Shown here: positions 36,954-45,459 of the stretch, piece after piece
Layout of the letters: the number at the start of each line of letters is the position of its first letter
Numbering within the stretch: position 1 is the first letter of the stretch
Notes under the pieces: model-generated
What the model was told of the DNA's origin: nothing
Database searches by the model: none
Seen by the model: only the letters and a program-made list of their open reading frames with translations
Source: Holophagales bacterium UBA5704
GTDB lineage: Bacteria; Acidobacteriota; Thermoanaerobaculia; Multivoradales; UBA5704
Direction of reading: 5' to 3'
DNA length: 52,063 nucleotides
NCBI GenBank assembly: GCA_002420005.1
Contig: DIHE01000074.1
Location: 1 to 52,063, forward strand
Position numbers and translations under genes: made by a program

Positions 36954-39323
36954 TCAAAAGGATTCGTCTCCCCCGCCGAGGCGGGGATCGAGGCCGGCGG
37001 GGGCGAGCAGGACGTCGGAGAGGCCCAGGCGGCTCCGGCCGGCCACCACCGGCCGCGCCGCGGGCTCCGGAGCGAGCCAGGTGTCCACCCCCACCAGGGA
37101 CGCCGCGCCGACCAGGAACGGCACGGAGGCGGTGAGCACCCGCGCCTCGACGTGCGCCGGGGCCTCGGCCTGGACGATGCGGCGGATCAGCCCCAGGTCG
37201 GGCGCCGGCGTCTCCGGATGGACGAGGACGGTGGCGCGGTGGGCCAGCCGCTCGAAGAAGAGCGCGATCCCCCGCTCCTCGGCCGGGCTCGGCAGGTCGG
37301 GGCCGAACAGGGCGAGGAATTCCCGCCGGTGCGCGGCGCCGAGGATCAGGGTGTCGCCGACGTACGAATTGCCGCTGATCGCGAGCCCGGGGAGGAGCGG
37401 ATCGTCCTCCGCGGCGAGATCGACGCCGAGCAGGGTGGCGAAGGTGCGGCGCAGCCGGAAGTCCTCGACGACCACGATCGCGCCGCGCGCCACGCCGCCG
37501 CCGGTCGCCACGTCGAGCGCCAGGCGCAGGCCGCGCAGGGTGCCGCGCCGCCGGTAGAGCTCCGGCGCGGCGCCGAGGGCGGCGCGGCGGCGCTCCGCGG
37601 GCAGGCCCGGCTCGAAGGTCATGCCGATCCAGCTCCCCAGCCATTCCAGGGCGTCCGCCGGCACGGTGCGCGGATCGGTGAGCAGGTGGGCGGCGGCGAT
37701 GCGGTCTTCGAGCGGGGTGAGGATCCCCTCGAAGTTGCCGAGCAGCCGCTCCAGGAAGTCGGCGGCGGTGGCCGGCGCCTCGTCGTCGCGCTCGGCACCC
37801 AGCACGTCCTCGCGGTAGAGCTCGGGCAGATAGCGGTCGGCGTACGAGAAGCGCGAGCCCCAGGCGCGCAGCGCCGCCACCTCGGGCGTCGCGCGGCCGT
37901 CGCCGAGCAGGTCCATCTCGACCCAGAGATACCGGCCGGTGAGCGTGGTCACCCGCCGCCCGGCGCGCTGGATCAGCACGGTGAACAGGCCGGCGCGCCC
38001 GGGCTCCGGCGGGCAGGGCAGCAGGCCGGGGTGGAACGGCGCCTCGGACGGAAACGGCACCCAGGCGCCGCGCGGCACCGCGGGAGCGCCGGATTCCCCT
38101 GATGCCGGGCCCGGCACCTGGCCGAAGCGGTGCTCGTAGGCCTCCGCCGGGGGCTCGGCCGCGTCGTCCCCGGCGCGCAGCCGCAGGCGCACGCCGCAGC
38201 CGGGCGGGATCGCCGCCTCCAGGTAGAGCCGGTGCCAGGCGGTGCCGATCCGCCCGCTGTCGATCGGCCGCCGGGCCACCGCATGGCCGGCCGCCGGGAA
38301 GGCGGGCAGGGAGAGGCGGTGCAGCGGCTGGCTCTGTCCCGGGCCGGTCGGGTAGTGCGGGACCGCCGCCGGGCCGTTCAGGAACGGGCCGCCGTCCGGC
38401 CGGCGCAGGGGATGGAAGTCGCCGGCCGGCTGGAGCACCGCGGCGCCCTCCACCACGTCGTACGCCGGGGCTTCGGTGAGACCGGCGACGAGGACGGCGA
38501 TGCGCTCCTCGGAGAGCCAGGCGAGCGACCAGGGCCAGGCCAGCGGGCTCTCGTCGCCGCGCTGCAACGCCGCGGGGGCACCGAAGCGCAGGTCGCCGCC
38601 GCCGTCGTCGAGCAGGCGCAGGAAGGCCGCGCCGTCCGCCCCCCAGGTGAGCAGGGCGAGGCGCCCGGCCGGGCTCGCCGCGAGCGCCACCGGCTCCTCC
38701 CCCGGCGCGAGGTCCAGATCGAGCCGGCTCGTGAGCCGCGGCGGATCGGGGTTCTCCGGGTCGGGGCGCCAGGCGTCCGGTGCGGTCTCCGCCTCCGGGC
38801 GCTGCGGCCAGGGCAGACCGCGCACCTGGCCGAGGCGGCGGTTGGTGCGGTCGAGCACCCAGACGCCGCCCCCGGCGCGCGGCGCGAGCCGCCAGGCCGC
38901 GAGGTCCGGCGCGGCGAGCGGCGCCACCTCCCAGCGCTGCCGCAGGTCGCGCAGCACCACCTCTCCGGCGACCGCCGCGTAGAGCACGCCGTCCTGGCCG
39001 GCGCACAGGTCGTCCGGCGGCGCCGTGGGGGTGAGCAGGAGGACGTCCCCCGGCAGACCGGGATGGGTGGCGCGCACCGTCCCGGAGACGGGCTCCCAGA
39101 ACGCCCGGCCGCCGAAGGGATCGAGCGCCGTCCGCGGCACCTCCCGCCGGGCCGCCGCCTCGGCGGCGGGATCGGCGACGCCCTCCGGCGCCGGCAGCAC
39201 GCGGCGGCCGGCCAGCCGCAGGGTGTTGCGGGCTTCGTCGCGGCGCACGGTGGGCGGAGCGTCCACCGCGGCGTCCCAGTCCGCGGCGGCGAGCATCCAG
39301 ACGCGCTGGCCGTTGGCGTCCAT
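36954..39323 (-). CDS. CIS baseplate protein, tail protein I-like (789 aa)
   Basis: ATG 39323 overlaps the baseplate J stop by one base (TGATG). The C-terminal third carries the phage tail protein I pattern: SYADRYLPELYREDVLG, then DFLERLLGNFEGILTPLEDR, ALEWLGSWIGMTFE and a helical LYRRRGTLRGLRLALDV (residues of about 490-640). In CIS it would form baseplate wedge with gpJ (like Afp12). The first 480 residues look like a beta-rich propeller-type extension (repeated short W/L segments such as VLDRTNRRLGQVRGLPW and LALLTWGADGAAFLRLLDDG), which standard tail I proteins lack. A large N-terminal addition is common in complex CIS but its role is unknown here. Confidence 0.8.
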   Translation of the reverse strand: MDANGQRVWMLAAADWDAAVDAPPTVRRDEARNTLRLAGRRVLPAPEGVADPAAEAAARREVPRTALDPFGGRAFWEPVSGTVRATHPGLPGDVLLLTPTAPPDDLCAGQDGVLYAAVAGEVVLRDLRQRWEVAPLAAPDLAAWRLAPRAGGGVWVLDRTNRRLGQVRGLPWPQRPEAETAPDAWRPDPENPDPPRLTSRLDLDLAPGEEPVALAASPAGRLALLTWGADGAAFLRLLDDGGGDLRFGAPAALQRGDESPLAWPWSLAWLSEERIAVLVAGLTEAPAYDVVEGAAVLQPAGDFHPLRRPDGGPFLNGPAAVPHYPTGPGQSQPLHRLSLPAFPAAGHAVARRPIDSGRIGTAWHRLYLEAAIPPGCGVRLRLRAGDDAAEPPAEAYEHRFGQVPGPASGESGAPAVPRGAWVPFPSEAPFHPGLLPCPPEPGRAGLFTVLIQRAGRRVTTLTGRYLWVEMDLLGDGRATPEVAALRAWGSRFSYADRYLPELYREDVLGAERDDEAPATAADFLERLLGNFEGILTPLEDRIAAAHLLTDPRTVPADALEWLGSWIGMTFEPGLPAERRRAALGAAPELYRRRGTLRGLRLALDVATGGGVARGAIVVVEDFRLRRTFATLLGVDLAAEDDPLLPGLAISGNSYVGDTLILGAAHRREFLALFGPDLPSPAEERGIALFFERLAHRATVLVHPETPAPDLGLIRRIVQAEAPAHVEARVLTASVPFLVGAASLVGVDTWLAPEPAARPVVAGRSRLGLSDVLLAPAGLDPRLGGGDESF

Positions 39324-41551
39324 CAGCAGACCTCCGGAACCACCGGGATGGGGATGGTGTCGATCGCCTCGCCCGCGTCGCCCGGGGCGTCCGGCACCGC
39401 GCCCGCGGTGACGGCCACGCCGAGCAGCTCGGGGAGCTGCCAGCTCTCCAGGGCCAAGGCCGCCTGCGCACCGTCGCGCCGCCGGGCCAGGCGGCGCCAG
39501 CGCAGCTCGCCCCCGGGCGTTTCGCGGGCGTCGCGGCCGAACAGGCGCACGCCGAGCACCTCCTGCACCCCCGGCACCCGCGCCACCAGCACCTCCAGCT
39601 CGCGCTCCTCGACCGGCCGGCCGAGCGGCCAGCCGCCGCCGTCCGGGCCGCCCGGGGCGAGCGGCCAGAGCCCGTCGCGCAGCGCGTCGCGGACGTCCTG
39701 GAGCACCTGATCGTGGCCGGCGCCGTCGCGGATCTCGATGCCCACGGTGAGCGCCAAGGGGACGTACTCGCAGCCGATCACGTACAGCTCGCAGGTCAAC
39801 GGCCGGCGGACGTCGAGCCAGTCGTGGACGGCTTCGAGCAGCGGCCGGCCGGCGCGCGGGTGCGGCGGCCGGCGCAGATCCTGCGCGGGCAGCACCATCA
39901 CCGAGACCACCCCCGGCACGTCGGTGCGCCGCTGCTGCGGCTTGAAGCGCGGCAAGAGCTCGACGCGGCCGAGGGCGACGCCCGGGGTCTCCGCGGCCAG
40001 GCGGCGGAAGTCCTCGCCGGTCACCGCCCGGTCGCGGTGGCGCAGGAGCGCCGGGATGCGCCGCTCGGCATCCGCCAGGGTCTCGGCGTCGGCGCCGCCG
40101 TCGGTGGCCAGCGGCTGGGTCACCGCGAGCTTCTGCGTCACCGCCTCCCCGGCGAGGGTGCGGGCGCCGGAGATCCCGGTGAGCGCGCCCGGCGGCAGAT
40201 TGCCCGCCCGGCCGCCGCCGCCGCGCAGCGTCGCCACCCGCACCCGCATCCCGGGCGCCGGCACCCGGCCGCGCAGACCGTCGCCGAAGCGCACCGTGCC
40301 CGCCTCGGCGTCCAGCTCGTAGACCGCGTCGCCGGCTCCGGCGAGCCCCAGGTCGTCGACGCGGCGCCACAGGGCATAGCCCAGGTCCGGCTCCTCCACC
40401 TGCAGCTCGAAGGTCGCCGTCTCCACCGAGCGCAACGGCAGGGGGAAGACCTGGCCCGAGCCGCCGTCGGAGGTGCCGACGACGCGGCCGGTCACGGTCT
40501 GCCGGTGATCGACCTCGACGGCGTTCACCCCCACCCAGGTCAAGGCGAGCCGCTCCACCCGCTCGGTCGGACGCAGCCGCAGCCAGGCCACCAGGCGCGC
40601 GGCCCGGTCGGCATCGTCGAGGCGCGGCGGCCGGTTGCGGCCCACGCCGGCCAGCACGTCGCGCCGCACGTCGTTCTCCGGCACCCCCAGGTCGTCGGCG
40701 CCCGGGAGCGCCAGGCGCACCACGCCGCGGCGGGAGAGGCCGGCTGCGCCGTCGGCGATCACGTCGAGCGGCAGGAGCTCCGCCTCGCCGCGCACCATGC
40801 GGCCGGTGGTCACCTCCCACACGTGGCGCACCCGCGCCCGCTCGCCGATCGGCTCGGCGAGGTCGGGCACGGTGAGCGCCGGCGCCACGCCCACCGACAG
40901 CAGGCGGGGCACGCCGTCCGCCCCGCCCAGCGTCTCGCGGGTGGCGGCGACCAGCTCGGGCTTCGCGGCGAGGAGCGCGATCCACAGCTGCTGATCGACC
41001 GACCCGGCGACCAGGTCGAGCCCGGCGGGGTGGGCGGCGCCGGCCGGGAAGACCGGCGTCGCCACGTAGCCCACGCCGCCGCGCGGCAGGTCGTAGACCT
41101 CGCGCAGGCCGGCGAGGAGGCCGGCCATCTCCCGCGCCTCGCGGGCGGTGAGCGGCCGTTTGATCCAGGCCTCGCCGGCCACCGGCAGGACGGTCAGCGC
41201 GGAGAGCGTTTCGAGCTCCACCGGGCCGGTGAGGCGGGCGCGCGGGGCGAGGGTGACGTCGGCGGCGCCCTCCTCGTCGAGGCGCAGGGTCACCAGACCG
41301 CGCGCCGCCACCGCCGGCCGCATCGGCTCGCCGAGCAGGCGCAGGAACGCCAGACGCTGGCGCTCGGGGATCAGGTTCGCCCGGTAGAGCAGCGTGTCCA
41401 CCAGCCAGGCGAACAGCTCGACCAGCGTGCGCCCGGGATCGCCCGGCTGCACGTCGGTCCATTCCGGGGTGTGCGCAGGGATGCGCGCGAGGGCTTCGGC
41501 GACGAGGTCGTCGAAGCCGCGGTCGTCCAGGCTCGGTGGCAGGATGGGCAT
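39323..41551 (-). CDS. CIS baseplate J-like assembly protein
   Basis: This 742-residue protein starts at ATG 41551 three bases after the gp25 stop. It begins MPILPPSLDDRGFDDLVAEA and has GDPGRTLVELFAWLVDTLLY, RLAFLRLLGEP and later GTVRFGDGLRGRVPAPG and a domain with ERRIPALLRHRDRAVTGEDF, EVLVARVPGVQEVLGVRLF. These features match the gpJ/Afp11-type putative baseplate assembly protein, which builds wedges around the central hub. The length is larger than P2 gpJ (about 300 residues) but usual for CIS J-like proteins. It lies between gp25 and tail protein I, the standard order. Confidence 0.9.
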   Translation of the reverse strand: MPILPPSLDDRGFDDLVAEALARIPAHTPEWTDVQPGDPGRTLVELFAWLVDTLLYRANLIPERQRLAFLRLLGEPMRPAVAARGLVTLRLDEEGAADVTLAPRARLTGPVELETLSALTVLPVAGEAWIKRPLTAREAREMAGLLAGLREVYDLPRGGVGYVATPVFPAGAAHPAGLDLVAGSVDQQLWIALLAAKPELVAATRETLGGADGVPRLLSVGVAPALTVPDLAEPIGERARVRHVWEVTTGRMVRGEAELLPLDVIADGAAGLSRRGVVRLALPGADDLGVPENDVRRDVLAGVGRNRPPRLDDADRAARLVAWLRLRPTERVERLALTWVGVNAVEVDHRQTVTGRVVGTSDGGSGQVFPLPLRSVETATFELQVEEPDLGYALWRRVDDLGLAGAGDAVYELDAEAGTVRFGDGLRGRVPAPGMRVRVATLRGGGGRAGNLPPGALTGISGARTLAGEAVTQKLAVTQPLATDGGADAETLADAERRIPALLRHRDRAVTGEDFRRLAAETPGVALGRVELLPRFKPQQRRTDVPGVVSVMVLPAQDLRRPPHPRAGRPLLEAVHDWLDVRRPLTCELYVIGCEYVPLALTVGIEIRDGAGHDQVLQDVRDALRDGLWPLAPGGPDGGGWPLGRPVEERELEVLVARVPGVQEVLGVRLFGRDARETPGGELRWRRLARRRDGAQAALALESWQLPELLGVAVTAGAVPDAPGDAGEAIDTIPIPVVPEVC

Positions 41552-41554
41552 GGT

Positions 41555-41947
41555 CTAGCTCCCCAGCTCCAGGGTCAACGCGGTCTGGCGGGCGGCCCCG
41601 GTGCGCCGCAGCCGCCACGCGATCTCGATGCGCACCTCGGTGGGGCGCTCGGGCACCTCCCACACCTCGATGCGGTCGACGGTGATCCGCCGCTCCCACT
41701 GTGCGAGCGATTCGGCGATGCGGTCGCGGATGCGCCGCCGGGTGGTCAGGGTGTTCGGCTCGTGCAGCATCTCGGCGAGGCCGGCGCCGAGCTCCGGCCG
41801 CATCAGCCGCTCGCCCGGCCGGGTGCGCAGGAGCACCTCGATCGATTGCCGGACGCTCTCCTCGACGCCCGGCCAGAGCAGCCGGCCATGGGCGTCCGGC
41901 CGCGGCAGGAGCGGCCAGCCGAGCGGTGGCGGAATGCGCTCAGGCAT
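41555..41947 (-). CDS. GPW/gp25-family CIS baseplate protein
   Basis: This 130-residue protein starts at ATG 41947, overlapping the preceding gene by 8 bases. It contains VEESVRQSIEVLLRTRPGER, LMRPELGAGLAEMLHEPN and ITVDRIEVWEVPERPTEVRI, the characteristic gp25/lysozyme-like wedge fold (R-T-x-P-G-E-R ... P-x-x-G). It would connect the hub/sheath to baseplate J, like Afp9. Length is typical. Confidence 0.93.
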   Translation of the reverse strand: MPERIPPPLGWPLLPRPDAHGRLLWPGVEESVRQSIEVLLRTRPGERLMRPELGAGLAEMLHEPNTLTTRRRIRDRIAESLAQWERRITVDRIEVWEVPERPTEVRIEIAWRLRRTGAARQTALTLELGS

Positions 41948-43475
41948 GGTTCTTCCTCGGGAAGGGGATGCAGATCTTGATGAACGGCATCCAGGAGAAG
42001 ACGATGTTCAGCAGGCCAAAGAAGATGTTGAGGACGAAGAAGGCGCAGAGGGTGATGAGCGGGATGTTGAAGCCGCAGATCCAGTCCAGCCCGAAGCCGG
42101 CCCCCCCCTTGTTCCCCTTCATCAGGCCTTCCAGGTCCGAGCCGTCGATCATCTCCTTGAGCCCCTTGGGCATCACGAAGGCCACGTTGGGCTTGAGCTT
42201 GCGCAGGGCGCCGCGGTCGGTGAAGTCGGGCAGCGCCACCCGCGTCGGCGGCAGGGTGCCGGCCTCGTACCAGGGCAGGATGCGGAACGGCCGGCTGCCC
42301 TCCGCGGCCCACACCAGCTTCGGCGGGCACCCGGGATGGTGCGCCCGCACCCGCACGAACGCCTCCAGCACATAGCGGCGCCGCGGCCCGTCGAACCGGC
42401 CCTCGCCCGCGGTGAGCCCGCCGAGGCGCTCCTTCATCGCCTCCACCGCCGCCGCGGCGAGCCGGGTGCGCAAGTCTTGCGGGATCTCCGGCCAGACGTC
42501 GGGCAGGAGCACGCTGTTCGCCCCCGGGGAGCGGAACAGGAGCACCTCGGCGGCCTCGGCCAGCACCGCGCCGGCCGGGCGGATGGTGGCGCCGAAGCGC
42601 AGGGGGATCTCGTCGAGGAGCGCGAGCACGCGGCGCCCGGCGGCGCCGCCGTCGAAGGCGTCGAGCTGGACGTGCAGGTGCTGCAGCGCCGCGGAGAGGT
42701 GCGCGAAATCGCTGGAGAGCCCGCCCGCGCCGGCCTTGGCGTCCGGGGTCAGCTGCTTGCCGTTCCAGGAGTACGTCCGCTCGCTCGCGTTCTGCAGCAG
42801 GAGCGGGATCTGGCGCGCCGCTTCGGCGGCGAACGCCGCCTCGTCGAGATCCGCCGCCGCGTTCGCCGGAGCTTCGCTGCGCTCGGCGCTGGCGAGCGGG
42901 ATCAGGCCGTAGAGCAGGGTCTTGCCGGCCGCCTTGCAGACCTCCGGCGGCGCCACGAACAGCGGCGCCACGCTCTCCTCCAGCGCCTCGCCGCCGCCGC
43001 GCAGGGCGAGCCGGCGGTCGATCTCCGGATGGCCGGAGCGCAAGGCCGGCCGGCGCTGTTTCGGATCGGGGTCCAGCCGCTCCTCCCCCGGGCCGAAGGG
43101 GAGCCAGCCGCGCAGCTTGCGGCCGGCGCGGCGCCAGCCCTCCAGCGCCCCGCCGGCCCCCAGCCGGCGGATCACCAGCCCGGCGCTCGCGATGCGCTGC
43201 GGATCGAGCCGCGGCAGCCCCGGCGCCTCGCAGGCGATCTCCAGCAGCGCCAGGTGCCAGGTGCGGTGCACCGGCTGGAACAGCTCGAGCAGGCCGTCCT
43301 CCGGGCTGTGGCGGGCCGCCAGGCTGGCGGCGAGCTCGCCGCGGCCGGCCGGGTCGGCGAGCTTCTCCAGCAGCACGCCGACCGGGTCCTCGTCGGTGCG
43401 CTGGAGGATCGCGGGTCCCCGGGCGCCGCCCAGGAAGGCGGCCCCGCGCAGCAGGGTGGTGTGCTCCTCTACCAT
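41940..43475 (-). CDS. CIS-associated protein with hydrophobic C-terminal segment (511 aa)
   Basis: ATG 43475 has a GGGAGCGG site upstream and gives MVEEHTTLLRGAAFLGGARG; it overlaps the spike gene by 7 bases. The first 440 residues are soluble, helical and Ala/Leu-rich without recognised domains. The last 70 residues hold a strongly hydrophobic stretch (ICGFNIPLITLCAFFVLNIF and FGLLNIVFSWMPFIKICIPF), long enough for two membrane passes, ending in a basic tail (PRKNHA). A hydrophobic C-terminus is unusual for a CIS core protein. It could anchor the baseplate in a membrane, occupy a tip cavity, or mark a chaperone for membrane delivery. Its position between spike and gp25 suggests a baseplate-proximal role. 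Confidence 0.65.
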   Translation of the reverse strand: MVEEHTTLLRGAAFLGGARGPAILQRTDEDPVGVLLEKLADPAGRGELAASLAARHSPEDGLLELFQPVHRTWHLALLEIACEAPGLPRLDPQRIASAGLVIRRLGAGGALEGWRRAGRKLRGWLPFGPGEERLDPDPKQRRPALRSGHPEIDRRLALRGGGEALEESVAPLFVAPPEVCKAAGKTLLYGLIPLASAERSEAPANAAADLDEAAFAAEAARQIPLLLQNASERTYSWNGKQLTPDAKAGAGGLSSDFAHLSAALQHLHVQLDAFDGGAAGRRVLALLDEIPLRFGATIRPAGAVLAEAAEVLLFRSPGANSVLLPDVWPEIPQDLRTRLAAAAVEAMKERLGGLTAGEGRFDGPRRRYVLEAFVRVRAHHPGCPPKLVWAAEGSRPFRILPWYEAGTLPPTRVALPDFTDRGALRKLKPNVAFVMPKGLKEMIDGSDLEGLMKGNKGGAGFGLDWICGFNIPLITLCAFFVLNIFFGLLNIVFSWMPFIKICIPFPRKNHA

Positions 43476-44185
43476 ACGTTGCCCGCTCCCGGTGTGTAGG
43501 TGTTCGCAAGGACCGTGGTGGCCTGGAGGACGTCGCAGCGGACCATCCCGGAGAAATTCGACATCGCGGCGTTGACCGTCACCTGACCGGCGGTGACCTC
43601 CACCTGGCTCGCCTGCACCTGCACCTTGCCGCCGCTCTGCACCGCGACGCCGGTGGGATCGACGGTGATCGTGGTGCCCGCCGCCTCCAGCTCGATCTTG
43701 CCGCCGCCCGCCTCGGTGAGCACGGTCTTGACGCCGCCGGGCGTGGTGAGCGAGATCACCGCCTGCCCCGGCCGCTCCTCGATGATGGCGATGCGCGTGC
43801 CCGCCTTGCCCACCAGGGTCCAGCGGTCCACCCGGCTGCCGTCGCCACCCAGGGTCTCGGGAGCCGGCGCGGCGCCGTTCCACAGCCCGCCGACGACCAC
43901 CGGGAAGCGCGGATCGGCGTTGACGAAGGAGACCAGCACCTCGTCGCCGACGTCGGGGATCAGGAAGGCGCCGCGGTCGGCGCCGGCGAAGGGAGCGGCC
44001 ACGCGCGCCCAGAGCGCCGCGTCCTGCCCGGCGACGCCGTCGAAGGCGAGCAGGCGGATCTGCACCCGGCCCTTGCCGTCGGGGTCTTTCACCGCCACCA
44101 CCTCGGCGAGATGGCAGGCGGTCCAGGGTCCCGCCGCGGTGCGGTCGAGCAGGCCGGTGGCCGCCGCCGGAGCGTGCCCGCTCAT
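43469..44185 (-). CDS. gp5-like spike protein (VgrG OB-fold part)
   Basis: This 238-residue protein starts at ATG 44185, one base inside the preceding stop. It has the OB-fold of gp5/baseplate assembly protein V: LAEVVAVKDPDGKGRVQIRL, FLIPDVGDEVLVSFVNADPR and FPVVVGGLWNG. The C-terminal 90 residues look like a beta-helix spike with alternating Val (GGKIELEAAGTTITVD, GKVQVQASQVEVTAGQVTVN). In Afp/PVC this and the next upstream part are fused as a VgrG-like protein; here they are separate genes. No PAAR tip protein is recognised in the window. Confidence 0.88.
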   Translation of the reverse strand: MSGHAPAAATGLLDRTAAGPWTACHLAEVVAVKDPDGKGRVQIRLLAFDGVAGQDAALWARVAAPFAGADRGAFLIPDVGDEVLVSFVNADPRFPVVVGGLWNGAAPAPETLGGDGSRVDRWTLVGKAGTRIAIIEERPGQAVISLTTPGGVKTVLTEAGGGKIELEAAGTTITVDPTGVAVQSGGKVQVQASQVEVTAGQVTVNAAMSNFSGMVRCDVLQATTVLANTYTPGAGNVW

Positions 44186-45270
44186 CACGCCTCCCCCAGC
44201 CAGGCGCATTCGGCCTCGAAGTCGGTGGCATAGCCGCCCGTCACGTCCCAGCGGTGGCAGGTGGAGGTGACGTAGCACGTGTTGTCGAAGCGGCGGCTGA
44301 TCCCCTGGAGCTTCACCCAGGTGCCGACGCGCAGGGCCGGATTGCCCTCCGCCGTGCCTTCCACCCGCACGAAGCGGCGCAGGCGGCGGTCGAAGGCGGC
44401 GTCGGCGAGCGCCTGCGCCTCCTCCTGCGTGGCCACGGCCAGCTCGCCCACGTGCTCCTCGCGCTCGCCCAGGGTGTCTTTCAGGATCTGATCGCCGCGC
44501 CGTCCCGCCCCCGGGCCGGGCCGCGAGCCGCGGCTCTCGGCGCGCACCCGCCGCCCCTGCGCCGCGTCCCAGCCGGTGACCGTCGCCTTGGTCACCTGGT
44601 GCGCCAGGTCGGCGACGATCCGCACCTCGCGGAGCTGGCTGTGCAGCGCAAGCTCCACCTCGCCGCGCCGCACGTCGCTGCGCGGCGCCACGTGCAGCTC
44701 GTTCCCCACCACCTGCACGTCGCCGTCGTGGCGCAGCAGCAGGCGGCGCAGGAACGAGAGGTCGCTCTCGTTGAGCTGCACCCAGGTGCCGAGGGAGTCG
44801 GCGAAGCCGGTGATCTTCGGCGTCAAGCCGAGCGCCGAGGCCGTCTGGCGCGCCAGGGCGGCGAGCGAGAGGTCGCGGTGCACCGCGGTGCGGCGCGACC
44901 GGCGGGCCTGCTGCAGGCCGTCCTCGGCGAGGAGGACCAGCTCCGGCGGTGCCTTTTCCGGAAATTCGGCCTCCAGGCCGGTGACCAGGCCGGAGAAGAT
45001 CTCCTGCGGCGCCTTCTCGTCGCCGCCATAGATCGCCAGCGGCGAGCCGAGGCGGACGATCGACTCGTCCTCGAACGCCAGCTCGGCGCCCGCATCCGGC
45101 AGGCTCGCGACGTTGCTCAGCCGCAGCTCCAGGGAGGACAGTCCGCCTTCGCTCTCGCACATCTCCAGGGCGAGGACCAGCTCGGTGAGACGGCTGTCCT
45201 CGCGGCCGGCGACGCGCACGGTCGGGCGGGCGGAATACACGGCAAGCGCGGAGAGCGCGGCTTCGGCCAT
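44185..45270 (-). CDS. gpD/gp27-like hub protein
   Basis: This 361-residue protein starts at ATG 45270 overlapping the small gene by one base. It shows the phage late control D (gp27-like) pattern: LTELVLALEMCESEGGLSSL, a PEIFSGLVTGLEAEFPEKAP-like core, LVLLAEDGLQQARRSRRTAV, LARQTASALGLTPKITG and WVQLNESDLSFLRRLLLRHD. It forms the ring between tube and spike, working with the gp5-like gene after it. Length and order match CIS operons with split hub and spike. Confidence 0.88.
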   Translation of the reverse strand: MAEAALSALAVYSARPTVRVAGREDSRLTELVLALEMCESEGGLSSLELRLSNVASLPDAGAELAFEDESIVRLGSPLAIYGGDEKAPQEIFSGLVTGLEAEFPEKAPPELVLLAEDGLQQARRSRRTAVHRDLSLAALARQTASALGLTPKITGFADSLGTWVQLNESDLSFLRRLLLRHDGDVQVVGNELHVAPRSDVRRGEVELALHSQLREVRIVADLAHQVTKATVTGWDAAQGRRVRAESRGSRPGPGAGRRGDQILKDTLGEREEHVGELAVATQEEAQALADAAFDRRLRRFVRVEGTAEGNPALRVGTWVKLQGISRRFDNTCYVTSTCHRWDVTGGYATDFEAECAWLGEA

Positions 45271-45449
45271 CAGTCCGCCTCCAGCCGGCGACGCCGCCGT
45301 TCCAGCCGTTCGAGCTGCACCCGCAGGGGCTTGCCCGGCGGGGGCTGCGGCGCCTCGCCGCGGGCCTGGCCGGTGCCCGGATCGGCCGCTTTCCCGGCCT
45401 CCGGCGCGGGCTCCACCCGGCCGACGACCTGATCGATGACGACGCTCAT
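45270..45449 (-). CDS. 59-residue CIS small protein (DUF5908-like)
   Basis: ATG 45449 follows AGGAG and gives MSVVIDQVVGRVEPAPEAG, then a Pro/Gly-rich centre and a basic coiled end RVQLERLERRRRRLEAD. The short N-terminal strand (VVIDQVVGRVE) followed by a linker and helix, and the position before the gpD gene, match the small proteins (DUF5908 and similar) often encoded there in CIS operons. A larger upstream start at 45488 would add a non-conserved extension. Confidence 0.6.
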   Translation of the reverse strand: MSVVIDQVVGRVEPAPEAGKAADPGTGQARGEAPQPPPGKPLRVQLERLERRRRRLEAD

Positions 45450-45459
45450 GCTCCTCTCC

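Noticed and set aside
36954..41699. 1581-codon reverse frame spanning gpJ and tail I
   Set aside because: The first part only reads baseplate J in another frame; the true tail I gene starts at ATG 39323 in an overlap with the gpJ stop.
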